From assembly GCA_021806355.1 (NCBI GenBank), contig JAJZXT010000002.1:1-10913 (forward strand): 10,913 bases of DNA. The letters run 5' to 3'. A program made the position numbers and the translations under genes. The stretch is from Thermoplasmata archaeon (GTDB taxonomy: Archaea > Thermoplasmatota > Thermoplasmata > Thermoplasmatales > Thermoplasmataceae). The notes under the pieces were generated by a model. It searched no databases, had not been told where the DNA came from, and saw only the letters and a list, made by a program, of their open reading frames with translations. Position 1 is the first letter of the stretch. Each line of letters begins with the position of its first letter. Shown here in pieces: positions 1 through 6,117 of the stretch.

Positions 1-441
1 ATGGAAAATGATACATGGATGAAAATATTCAGAAAGTGTGCATCTCTTCTTCTGGATGTAAAAGTAATCTCGACGATTCCAACAAAAATTAATGAAGATG
101 AGGAAGGATACGAAACACCAATTATGTATATAATGAGACGGATGAACCAACTTCAGGAGAAAACTAGAAATATATACGATTTTAACAAGAATAGATGTTA
201 CTACCTCAATATTGATACTAAAACTGGGGTGTCAACTTCTAGTTTGACATTTCTGTTCCAAAAGGTTTTTGACAAAGTTTTAGCATTATCGGAATTTGAG
301 CGCGTTAAAGAGTTTATAAACAGAATTTCCTCTGAGGAAATACTTCTAATGAGTGAACACAATGGGAGGAAATATTCTAAGCCTGAAATAGATTTGATCT
401 TAGATCGATCTTTGCAGGAAGCAATATATGGAAAAATTTGA
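1..441 (+). CDS. Hypothetical protein, possibly truncated at the window edge
   Basis: I do not recognise this protein. The visible frame gives 146 residues ending at TGA 439-441. An ATG sits exactly at the first base, so the true start may lie upstream of the window and this may be only the C-terminal part of a longer protein; a second Met follows at residue 6. The product is soluble-looking and charged, with no membrane segment, signal peptide, Cys cluster or nucleotide-binding motif. Its C-terminal half looks helical and amphipathic (roughly residues 80-146). Base composition is clearly more AT-rich than that of the repair genes downstream, and Arg and Lys codons are A-rich. That fits an accessory or transferred gene, or a gene with relaxed codon selection. 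A hairpin-forming repeat lies 43 bp after the stop. No promoter or ribosome binding site can be judged. The open frame is long for AT-rich DNA, so it is probably real. Confidence 0.55.
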   Translation: MENDTWMKIFRKCASLLLDVKVISTIPTKINEDEEGYETPIMYIMRRMNQLQEKTRNIYDFNKNRCYYLNIDTKTGVSTSSLTFLFQKVFDKVLALSEFERVKEFINRISSEEILLMSEHNGRKYSKPEIDLILDRSLQEAIYGKI

Positions 442-483
442 TTTATAGATTAATAGCTCAATTAACACGAGAAAACAGGAATC

Positions 484-515
484 GCCTAATAAATTCCGCA
501 AACGATTTATTGGGC
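484..515. repeat. Imperfect inverted repeat (11-bp arms, 10-nt loop)
   Basis: GCCTAATAAAT at 484-494 pairs with ATTTATTGGGC at 505-515. Ten pairs are Watson-Crick and one would be a U-G wobble in RNA. The element starts 43 bp after the stop of the first frame and is followed within a few bases by T-rich sequence, so it could fold at the 3' end of that transcript. It could equally be a protein-binding palindrome or the scar of a mobile element end. The function is not decided by the sequence. Confidence 0.35.
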
Positions 516-545
516 ATCCTAAATTTTCCCTTCATGAAGTTCCAA

Positions 546-553
546 TTTTTTAA
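546..553 (+). promoter_or_regulatory. TATA-like box ahead of the 49-codon frame
   Basis: TTTTTTAA is centred about 25.5 bp upstream of the ATG at 575, the spacing expected for an archaeal box A driving a leaderless transcript. A second TATA-like run, TATATAAG at 566-573, lies only a few bases ahead of the same ATG and would initiate inside the frame instead. The surrounding DNA is AT-rich, so chance matches are likely. Confidence 0.3.
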
Positions 554-574
554 GGGCTCATTTCCTATATAAGA

Positions 575-724
575 ATGGGATATCGCGTTCAAAAAGACTC
601 GATATTCTGGTTTGTTATTTTTCCATTCATTGCATTCATAAGAGTTGGTTTCTTTAGCATTTCAAAGCGGGAGGAGATCGACCCTAATGGGCAAAAAGAA
701 GCCCGCCATTTATTGTCTATTTAA
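575..724 (+). CDS. Possible small single-span membrane protein (49 aa)
   Basis: I do not recognise this product. ATG 575 opens a 49-codon frame ending at TAA 722-724. Residues 10-28 form a convincing hydrophobic segment (IFWFVIFPFIAFIRVGFFS). A short basic N-terminus precedes it and a charged tail follows (SKREEIDPNGQKEARHLL). Composition changes sharply from hydrophobic to polar, as in a real one-pass peptide. No ribosome binding site is evident, but a TATA-like run sits about 26 bp upstream, which would suit a leaderless message. Reading past TAA 722-724 gives 21 more codons to TAA 788-790 with a second hydrophobic stretch (IYTIFSAFTISIL), so this could be a two-span protein broken by a nonsense change. 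It could also be a chance frame in noncoding DNA. Confidence 0.3.
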   Translation: MGYRVQKDSIFWFVIFPFIAFIRVGFFSISKREEIDPNGQKEARHLLSI

Positions 725-982
725 AAGATATATACCATATTCTCTGCATTCACAATCTCTATTCTTCCTTTCCACTATCTCCCCAAATAATCTAACACAG
801 TCACTTATGTGGATCGCTAAAGATAGGTTAAACTGTAATGGCAACTACAGACACATTTCGGAATAGGTATCCTTAAATTCACACATAAATCCAGACACTA
901 TCATGGATCATTTGATATTAATTCGCGACTGGGAAATCATATTAAGATTAATCAAAACTGAAGTAATATTCAAGCTATAGAT

Positions 983-1192
983 TCATTGACGATTTCCATA
1001 GTTGGCACTGGCAAGTTTATTAAGGTATTCTTGCATTATCAACAGCCCTGAAATATAGTATGCACGATCCATGACTGCATATGACGACTTAGGGCTATAA
1101 ATTGCCTATCCATGGGCTCCAGCACGAGTATAGGGTGTGTCATCCTGCCATGATGCGCTGATCAGAGGAAGGCAAAGAGATTCCCAGCAGGG
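983..1192 (-). pseudogene. Coding-like minus-strand frame with an internal stop; gene remnant
   Basis: Read from 1192 down to TGA at 983-985, this frame stays open for 69 codons apart from one TAG at 1106-1108. It has no suitable start codon. The part after the TAG looks like real protein, with SYAVMDRAYYISGLL followed by an EYLNKL helix. The part before contains WQDDTPYTRAGAHG. Neighbouring frames over the same bases are less protein-like. I cannot assign a family. The Y-A-x-M-D-x-A-Y-Y...EYL pattern reminded me faintly of the C-terminal region of archaeal Nre DNA repair proteins, but that is recollection, not a search result. The most likely state is a decayed 3' fragment of a gene that once read leftward. 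Confidence 0.3.
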
Positions 1193-1221
1193 TCAGAGGA
1201 ATCAGGAAAATGAATGATTCC
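1162..1221. repeat. Direct repeats and inverted repeat upstream of the protease gene
   Basis: TCAGAGGAA occurs at 1162-1170 and again at 1193-1201, a 31-bp period or about three helical turns. Overlapping the second copy is a perfect 7-bp inverted repeat, GGAATCA at 1198-1204 and TGATTCC at 1215-1221, with a 10-nt spacer. Its right edge is 32 bp before the protease ATG at 1254. Position and symmetry would suit an operator or a leader hairpin, but repeats this short also arise by chance. Confidence 0.3.
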
Positions 1222-1253
1222 CGTTAGACTGGGGAAAATATCAAGGTACTTCA

Positions 1254-2354
1254 ATGGATAATACACAATCGCCGCAAGTTGACGAACGGATCAGGTATGT
1301 TGCTGACGCAGTCAAGTCCAGGTTCAACATTTATGAGGCATTTGCAGAGCCAAACCTCCTGAGGTTCTATTTTCTGGAATCCGAAAATCCGGACTTTGGC
1401 AAGGCATTTGAAAGCCTGAGACTGGAACTTATCCCGGAAGGGTATGTGCCATTCATTGAGAAAGGAGCCGAAAATTTCATCGGTGTTACCTTTGCCCAGA
1501 AAAAAAAATATGCCCCGGTTTACGTAAATATAATAATGCTGGTATTGACAATTATATCTACGGTATATGCAGGGTACCTCTATTCCCAGAATTATGTAAT
1601 TGCAGGCCCGGATATAGTAGGCAGAACACTGGCATTCAGCCTCATATTCTTTTCACTGCCCTTACTTACGATTCTGGGCATTCATGAACTGGGACATTTC
1701 GTAGTTGCAAAGAAACTCAAGGTCAAGGCTTCACTTCCGTTTTTTATACCATTCATTCCCATTGGAGCATCAATCGGGACATTCGGTGCCTTCATCTCCC
1801 TTCGTGATCCCATACCGAACAAGAGGGCCATGACTGAAATCGGTGCCGCAGGCCCAATAGCTGGTTTCCTTGCCGCGATTCCTCTAATGTTCATCGCAAA
1901 CCATCTTCAGGAGGTGTTCATACCTGTGAAGCACATTATACCGTTTTACCTCAATTTTCCTTTTATTTACAACATCTTTTCAATAAGTGTTCCAGCATCG
2001 CAGCATCACGTCCTGTTTCCAATGGTAATTTCAGTGTGGGTAGGAATATTCGCCACTGCAATCAACCTGATGCCGGTTGGCCAGCTAGACGGTGGGCATG
2101 TAATTCGCGGCCTGCTTGGAAGCAAGGCAAGGTATGCAAGCTATTTCTTCTTCCTGGTAATGATATTCCTTGGGCTTTATTTCAATTATCTGGGATGGCT
2201 GCTCCTGGCAATGCTCATAATATTCCTTGGAATAACGCATCCTCCCGCGCTTGACGATTATAGCAAGTTGTCAAGGAAGGATATTGTCATCGGCGTTGCC
2301 GCCATTGCAATGTTCATCCTCTGTTTCACAGCCAATCCTTTTATCTATCCATAG
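1254..2354 (+). CDS. Site-2 protease family (M50) membrane metalloprotease
   Basis: This 366-residue polytopic membrane protein belongs to the M50 site-2 protease family, which cleaves substrates within or next to the membrane using a zinc ion. The zinc ligands are visible: HELGH at residues 144-148 inside a hydrophobic segment, and N271-x-M-P with LDGGH at 278-282, which supplies the third ligand Asp279. A soluble N-terminal domain (about 1-86) precedes the first span (about 90-110). Further hydrophobic stretches lie near 124-143, 160-180, 196-216, 228-248, 255-275, 295-328 and 345-360. The GAAGPIAGF stretch at 198-205 is typical of the family core. ATG 1254 has a weak AAGGT at 1243-1247 as a possible ribosome binding site. 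The substrate is unknown; known members act in regulated proteolysis of membrane-bound regulators or clear signal peptides. A run of nine A at 1500-1508 encodes three Lys just before the first span. The gene precedes nurA by 67 bp on the same strand. Confidence 0.93.
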   Translation: MDNTQSPQVDERIRYVADAVKSRFNIYEAFAEPNLLRFYFLESENPDFGKAFESLRLELIPEGYVPFIEKGAENFIGVTFAQKKKYAPVYVNIIMLVLTIISTVYAGYLYSQNYVIAGPDIVGRTLAFSLIFFSLPLLTILGIHELGHFVVAKKLKVKASLPFFIPFIPIGASIGTFGAFISLRDPIPNKRAMTEIGAAGPIAGFLAAIPLMFIANHLQEVFIPVKHIIPFYLNFPFIYNIFSISVPASQHHVLFPMVISVWVGIFATAINLMPVGQLDGGHVIRGLLGSKARYASYFFFLVMIFLGLYFNYLGWLLLAMLIIFLGITHPPALDDYSKLSRKDIVIGVAAIAMFILCFTANPFIYP

Positions 2355-2391
2355 AAACGGCGGTTGCAATTTCCCTTGACCCCACGATTCA

Positions 2392-2399
2392 TTAAAAAA
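2392..2399 (+). promoter_or_regulatory. TATA-like box of the nurA-herA-mre11-rad50 operon
   Basis: TTAAAAAA is centred about 26 bp ahead of the nurA ATG at 2422, matching a leaderless archaeal promoter. A second candidate, TTTAAA at 2402-2407, is only about 17 bp ahead and would place initiation inside the gene. No ribosome binding site is visible in front of the ATG, which agrees with a leaderless start. The 67-bp gap after the protease gene shows no obvious terminator, so readthrough from upstream remains possible. Confidence 0.5.
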
Positions 2400-2421
2400 G
2401 CTTTAAAGTCAGTTCAGCTTA

Positions 2422-3456
2422 ATGATATCATTGGCAAATTACTATTCTGAATATATTGGATACCTGAAAGAAAACCGTGAAAAGATCAGGGATGCCCTGG
2501 TTATACCTGAAAACTCCAGTAGGGCTGAACTTTATGCGGGGTTAATGGAAGGGAACTTCTTTAAACTGCCTGAACCGCTCAAGCCAGAAGCCGTGGTATC
2601 TGCAACCGACGGTTCTGAATTCATAAGGGAACTTTACAATGGGATGAAGATCATACTCACAAGGGCAATCAGTATAACGGGAAAGGAGGAATTCCTCTCA
2701 TCAGAAATCTCTGTCAAGTCGGTCAGCCGTTACAGCCTGCAGACCTATGTGACAAGGTGCATGGAAATCCAGGAGCATATCTCGCTGGAAAAATGCATTT
2801 CAGAAAGGGATGTGGGCATTGCGCTTCTGGACGGATCGGCCGCTGGAAGGCTCACTGCAAGCATTGAAAAAATTGACGGAGACGACATGGAAAACTTTCC
2901 CATGAAGTATAAGGAAACGGTTGGGAAATTACTGCGCACAGCGAAGGAAAGGGGAACAAGGCTTGTGTTTGTTTCAAAGAGCTCGGACTCGAAGGCGTAC
3001 AAAAAACAACTGCTTGAGGGGTCGAAAACGCTGGATCAGGATGGAATAAGGAGGGAATACCTGAACTCAATAACAGACCACACAATCATAAAATCCATTG
3101 CCAGGTTTCCGGGATATTCCGATCCGGTCATCACGGAGAAAGATATGGGCGCATTGACCGTTAGAATGGTCACAACGCACATCCTCCCTGCAATGAATGA
3201 TACCCCGATGAAGGTGGATATAATATTCATGGAGGGGGAAACCGATATGGACAGCATTACAGACAGGATCATACGGATGATTGTTTGGGGGTATTCAGGA
3301 TTGAAAATCCACAATGTGTGGCTTTCGGACGTTGACAGGAAGGTAAAATTCACCAGGGAGGAAACAGAGGAGGTACTGATGAAGGCTTTTGAAAGGGAAA
3401 CCGGTGTCATAATGCCGGAAACAAGGGGTGAAAGGCGTGCAAGAATCAGGATATGA
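2422..3456 (+). CDS. nurA: NurA, DNA-end-resection nuclease partner of HerA
   Basis: NurA is a dimeric, metal-dependent nuclease that works inside the HerA translocase to resect the 5' strand at double-strand breaks. This 344-residue protein has the NurA layout. ATDGS near the N-terminal third (Asp63) matches the first catalytic Asp motif. LLDGS (Asp137) matches the second, followed by a VSKSS strand-turn (183-187) and D219-H220. The C-terminal part carries a GLKIHNVW segment (293-300) and an amphipathic helix near 311-325, in the region where family members hold a conserved His. Length is normal for the family. The ATG at 2422 is preceded by a TATA-like box at leaderless spacing and no ribosome binding site. 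The 3' end overlaps the start of herA by 20-29 bp, so the two are probably translationally coupled. NurA is a fast-evolving family; the call rests on these motifs together with direct linkage to herA. Confidence 0.9.
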   Translation: MISLANYYSEYIGYLKENREKIRDALVIPENSSRAELYAGLMEGNFFKLPEPLKPEAVVSATDGSEFIRELYNGMKIILTRAISITGKEEFLSSEISVKSVSRYSLQTYVTRCMEIQEHISLEKCISERDVGIALLDGSAAGRLTASIEKIDGDDMENFPMKYKETVGKLLRTAKERGTRLVFVSKSSDSKAYKKQLLEGSKTLDQDGIRREYLNSITDHTIIKSIARFPGYSDPVITEKDMGALTVRMVTTHILPAMNDTPMKVDIIFMEGETDMDSITDRIIRMIVWGYSGLKIHNVWLSDVDRKVKFTREETEEVLMKAFERETGVIMPETRGERRARIRI

Positions 3457-4972
3457 AATCGGGTATACAGTGGGAGACAACATGCCGGAGTCGGTAAGAT
3501 TTGTGGTAAAGCCGGATATAGATCTGAAGAGATGGGAGTATGTATCCGTGGAAAGCAGGAATGTAATCGTTATCGCGAGGATTGAGAGGATAATCTCCAG
3601 AAGCGATCTGCTGAAGGAGGGTATAGATTATGCAAGCGTGGAGAAGTTCGTGCATGCGGATATCGACGAATCCGTGACGGTTGCCGTTGCAAGAACCACG
3701 GGTTCCATAAAGGGCGATGAAATCCTGAAGAGCGGGCGTGAGATTATAAGGCCCGGTACTGTTGTGAAAATCGCCAGCAGGGAGATCCTTGCAAAGCTTT
3801 TCGGTTTTCCTGAGGAAGATTCAATTTACATAGGAAACCTTGCTGACCACGATGAAATACCGATTGGAGTGAGCATCTCCGGCCTCAGGAGGCATCTCGC
3901 AATACTCTCCCAGACGGGGGCAGGAAAGAGCAATACTGCAGCGGTTCTCATGGAAGAGATACTCAAGAAGGGAGGGACCATTGTTGTCCTTGATCCGCAC
4001 GCAGATTATGTGCTCATGAAGAGGAGCAGTTCCGGCAAGATATTCACGGAAAATACAAAGGTGTTCAGGACTCCCATGAGCACCGGAAGATACAACGAGG
4101 AAATGTCCGCAATAACTGAAATGTTCACACTCAGGTTCCAGGATCTGGACGAAGATGACCTCTTTGACATAATGAGGATAAATGAAAAATGGACAACGCT
4201 CAGGGACATAGTGAGGGAGGCACTCCAAAAGACAGGGGGAAAGAGGGATCTGAAGGATTTCCTTGACAGCGTGGACAGGCTACCTCCAGATAAGAGGGGG
4301 AAGATTTCTGGAAGAATAGCACTTCTTCGCTCGATCAAGGATATATTCAGTCACAGAACCACAGACATATCGGAATACCTTGGGCCCGGCCAGCTTTCGG
4401 TTCTCGATTTATCGGGACTCGACCAGGACGTGACTTCATACTTCACGCTGAGGGTCCTTGAGGAGATTTATGACAGGAAGGTCTCCGGTGAATTCAAGCT
4501 TCCCGTATTTGTATTTATAGAGGAGGCACACAATTTCGTGGGTCTTGAATCGTCGGGAAAACTTCCGCTGCTCATAAGGAAGATCGCAGGGGAAGGAAGA
4601 AAATTTGGCGTTTTTCTTGTCGTGATAACACAGAGGCCGGGGAAGATAGATCAGGATGTGTTGAGCCAGTGCAATTCACAGATAATACTCCGGATCACGA
4701 ACCCCATAGATCAGAGGGCCATAGCTGAAAGCTGTGAGTTTGTGAGCCAGTCAATAATAGATGATCTTCCGTCACTGAACACCGGTGAGGCGGTCATAAC
4801 CGGCCAGATAGTAAGGTTTCCCACAGTTGTCAGGATCAGGAGAAGGGAAACAATGGAAGGGGGAGGCGATATCGATCTGCTGTCACTGCTGAAGGAATCG
4901 AGAGAAATACGGAATAAGCTGAAAGATCCAAAAGCTGAAAGGGAACGGATTGCAAAACTGATGGAAGGTTAA
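3428..4972 (+). CDS. herA: HerA, hexameric bipolar DNA translocase/helicase
   Basis: HerA is a FtsK/HerA-clade ATPase that forms a hexameric ring, pumps DNA and drives NurA during end resection. Residues 8-120 form the N-terminal HAS-type barrel (EIGYTVGD...VRFVVKPDIDL). The Walker A loop is TGAGKS at 163-168 and the Walker B is FIEEAH at 363-368. A sensor-type segment, VVITQRPGKID, follows at 398-408. The 514-residue length fits the family. Two GTG starts are possible: 3428 as listed, or 3437, which would have a GGGGTG at 3425-3430 as a Shine-Dalgarno six bases upstream and trims only three residues. The shorter form is quite likely. Either start lies inside nurA (overlap of 29 or 20 bp). 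The stop is only 2 bp before the mre11 ATG. Placement between nurA and mre11 on one strand supports a single transcript and coordinated stoichiometry. Confidence 0.96.
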   Translation: MKGVQESGYEIGYTVGDNMPESVRFVVKPDIDLKRWEYVSVESRNVIVIARIERIISRSDLLKEGIDYASVEKFVHADIDESVTVAVARTTGSIKGDEILKSGREIIRPGTVVKIASREILAKLFGFPEEDSIYIGNLADHDEIPIGVSISGLRRHLAILSQTGAGKSNTAAVLMEEILKKGGTIVVLDPHADYVLMKRSSSGKIFTENTKVFRTPMSTGRYNEEMSAITEMFTLRFQDLDEDDLFDIMRINEKWTTLRDIVREALQKTGGKRDLKDFLDSVDRLPPDKRGKISGRIALLRSIKDIFSHRTTDISEYLGPGQLSVLDLSGLDQDVTSYFTLRVLEEIYDRKVSGEFKLPVFVFIEEAHNFVGLESSGKLPLLIRKIAGEGRKFGVFLVVITQRPGKIDQDVLSQCNSQIILRITNPIDQRAIAESCEFVSQSIIDDLPSLNTGEAVITGQIVRFPTVVRIRRRETMEGGGDIDLLSLLKESREIRNKLKDPKAERERIAKLMEG

Positions 4973-4974
4973 AG

Positions 4975-6117
4975 ATGTTCAGGCTCACGCATCTTTCAGA
5001 TACCCACCTTGGGAGCAGGCAATATTCCATCAGGGAAAGGGAAGAAGACTTTTACGATGCATTCTCTGAGGCAATAGGCATAGCAATCAATTCCGGGGTT
5101 GATTTTGTCATACATTCCGGGGACCTCTTTGATGAGCATCGGCCGGATAACAGGGCACTTTCCGTCTTCAGGGACAATGTAATCCAGCTGCAGGCTAAGA
5201 ATATCCCGTTTTACATGATCATGGGCGATCACGACCGACCAAAAAGGGATGATATTCCCGCTTCGAAGATATTTGATTTTCTTGGTGTGAGGATTCTCGG
5301 ATTGGAGGAATATGAGGGAATTATCCACAAGAAAGGCAGCGAGGAAATCCTCATAGGAGGAATATCAAACATGAAAGGGCTGAGGAGGGAAAGGCTGAAG
5401 GGAGAGTATGAAAGGGCAAACCTACAGGCATCAAAGTACAGGATGGCAGTGCTTATATCCCACCAGGCTGTATCTCCCTATTTCATCGCCGAGCAGTCTG
5501 AGGCCACGTCGGACGAACTACCGGTTAATTTCAACTACATGGCATTCGGGCATATCCATAACCGCATGGAGAAAAGAATAGGCAATTCCATATTCTCGTA
5601 TGCAGGATCGACCGAGATAAAGAGTACGAATGAAATTGATATGTTTATGCGATTCGGGAAGAGCGTAAACATGGTCTCAATCGAGGGGGACGAGACCACC
5701 GTTGAAAGGATTCCAATAAAATCCGTAAGACCACAACTGATAGTCCGGGGAAACCTGGATGAATGCATGAAGGGCATTGAGGAATTTGCGTCGAAGAATG
5801 CGGAAGCGCTAACGAGGAAAAGGGGTATATTAACAACGGAGATCAATGAAAGCATCTCGTCGTCGGATGTCCTTTACTCGTTATCCGGTTTCCAGGACAG
5901 ATTCTTCATAAGAACGCCAATAATCAAGGCTCAGGATATGGAGAAACATGATGTTGCAACCATGACCGAATCGCTTCGTGAACTTTTCATGGAATACTTC
6001 GACGGCGATGAAGCCACGGGCAAGCTTGCATATGATATTTACAGGGATGTAATGGACAACGAGCCTGATGATGCAATTAAGAGCATTGAACAGAGGTTCG
6101 GCATAGGAGGCGCATGA
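4975..6117 (+). CDS. mre11: Mre11, double-strand-break repair nuclease
   Basis: Mre11 is the manganese-dependent endo/exonuclease of the Mre11-Rad50 complex that processes DNA ends. The calcineurin-like phosphoesterase motifs appear in order: LSDTHLG (Asp9, His11), SGDLFD (Asp50), MGDHD (Asp85-His86), SHQ (His163) and FGHIH (His193, His195). A capping region follows (about 215-315), and the C-terminal part (about 330-380) would hold the Rad50-binding helices. The third motif is normally GNHD; here the metal-contacting Asn is Asp (codon GAT at 5227-5229). All other ligands are intact, so the protein is probably active, but this position deserves a comparison with relatives. The 380-residue length is usual for archaeal Mre11. 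ATG 4975 is 2 bp after the herA stop, with a GGAAGGT stretch (4963-4969) as ribosome binding site. The TGA at 6115-6117 directly abuts the rad50 ATG. Confidence 0.97.
   Translation: MFRLTHLSDTHLGSRQYSIREREEDFYDAFSEAIGIAINSGVDFVIHSGDLFDEHRPDNRALSVFRDNVIQLQAKNIPFYMIMGDHDRPKRDDIPASKIFDFLGVRILGLEEYEGIIHKKGSEEILIGGISNMKGLRRERLKGEYERANLQASKYRMAVLISHQAVSPYFIAEQSEATSDELPVNFNYMAFGHIHNRMEKRIGNSIFSYAGSTEIKSTNEIDMFMRFGKSVNMVSIEGDETTVERIPIKSVRPQLIVRGNLDECMKGIEEFASKNAEALTRKRGILTTEINESISSSDVLYSLSGFQDRFFIRTPIIKAQDMEKHDVATMTESLRELFMEYFDGDEATGKLAYDIYRDVMDNEPDDAIKSIEQRFGIGGA
6105..6110 (+). promoter_or_regulatory. Strong ribosome binding site for rad50
   Basis: AGGAGG lies inside the last codons of mre11, seven bases before ATG 6118. 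It favours this start over the out-of-frame ATG at 6114, which overlaps the mre11 stop. It is the clearest Shine-Dalgarno in the window. It fits internal translation within a polycistronic message, in contrast to the leaderless-looking starts of first genes. Confidence 0.75.

Larger units (their letters stand above)
442..1253. other. About 810 bp without a normal-sized gene; degraded or regulatory DNA
   Basis: This AT-rich stretch separates the orphan frame from the protease gene. I see no tRNA, rRNA, CRISPR repeat, or complete transposase with terminal inverted repeats. It holds a hairpin (484-515), a short leaderless-type frame (575-724), a coding-like minus-strand frame with an internal stop (983-1192), and direct and inverted repeats at 1162-1221. 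A 73-codon frame beginning with TTG at 645 overlaps the 575 frame in another phase and looks like chance. Patches such as 660-706 and 1112-1200 are richer in G and C than their surroundings, which is what remnants of genes would look like. Confidence 0.5.

Noticed and set aside
689..704. GGGC...GCCC hairpin as a transposon or terminator signal
   Set aside because: Only four pairs around an A-rich loop, no T-run, and no partner repeat elsewhere in the window.
645..866. 73-codon frame starting with TTG
   Set aside because: Its composition is unlike a real protein (scattered Ser, Phe, Tyr and Leu without pattern). It has no ribosome binding site or promoter at the right distance, and it conflicts with the more protein-like frame starting at 575.
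442..1253. CRISPR array, tRNA or insertion sequence in the gene-poor stretch
   Set aside because: No regularly spaced repeats, no cloverleaf-compatible sequence with a T-loop consensus, and no transposase motif with paired terminal repeats could be found.
3821..4228. 135-codon minus-strand frame inside herA
   Set aside because: It is antisense to the Walker A region and following part of HerA, has no recognisable motif, and herA is intact on the other strand.
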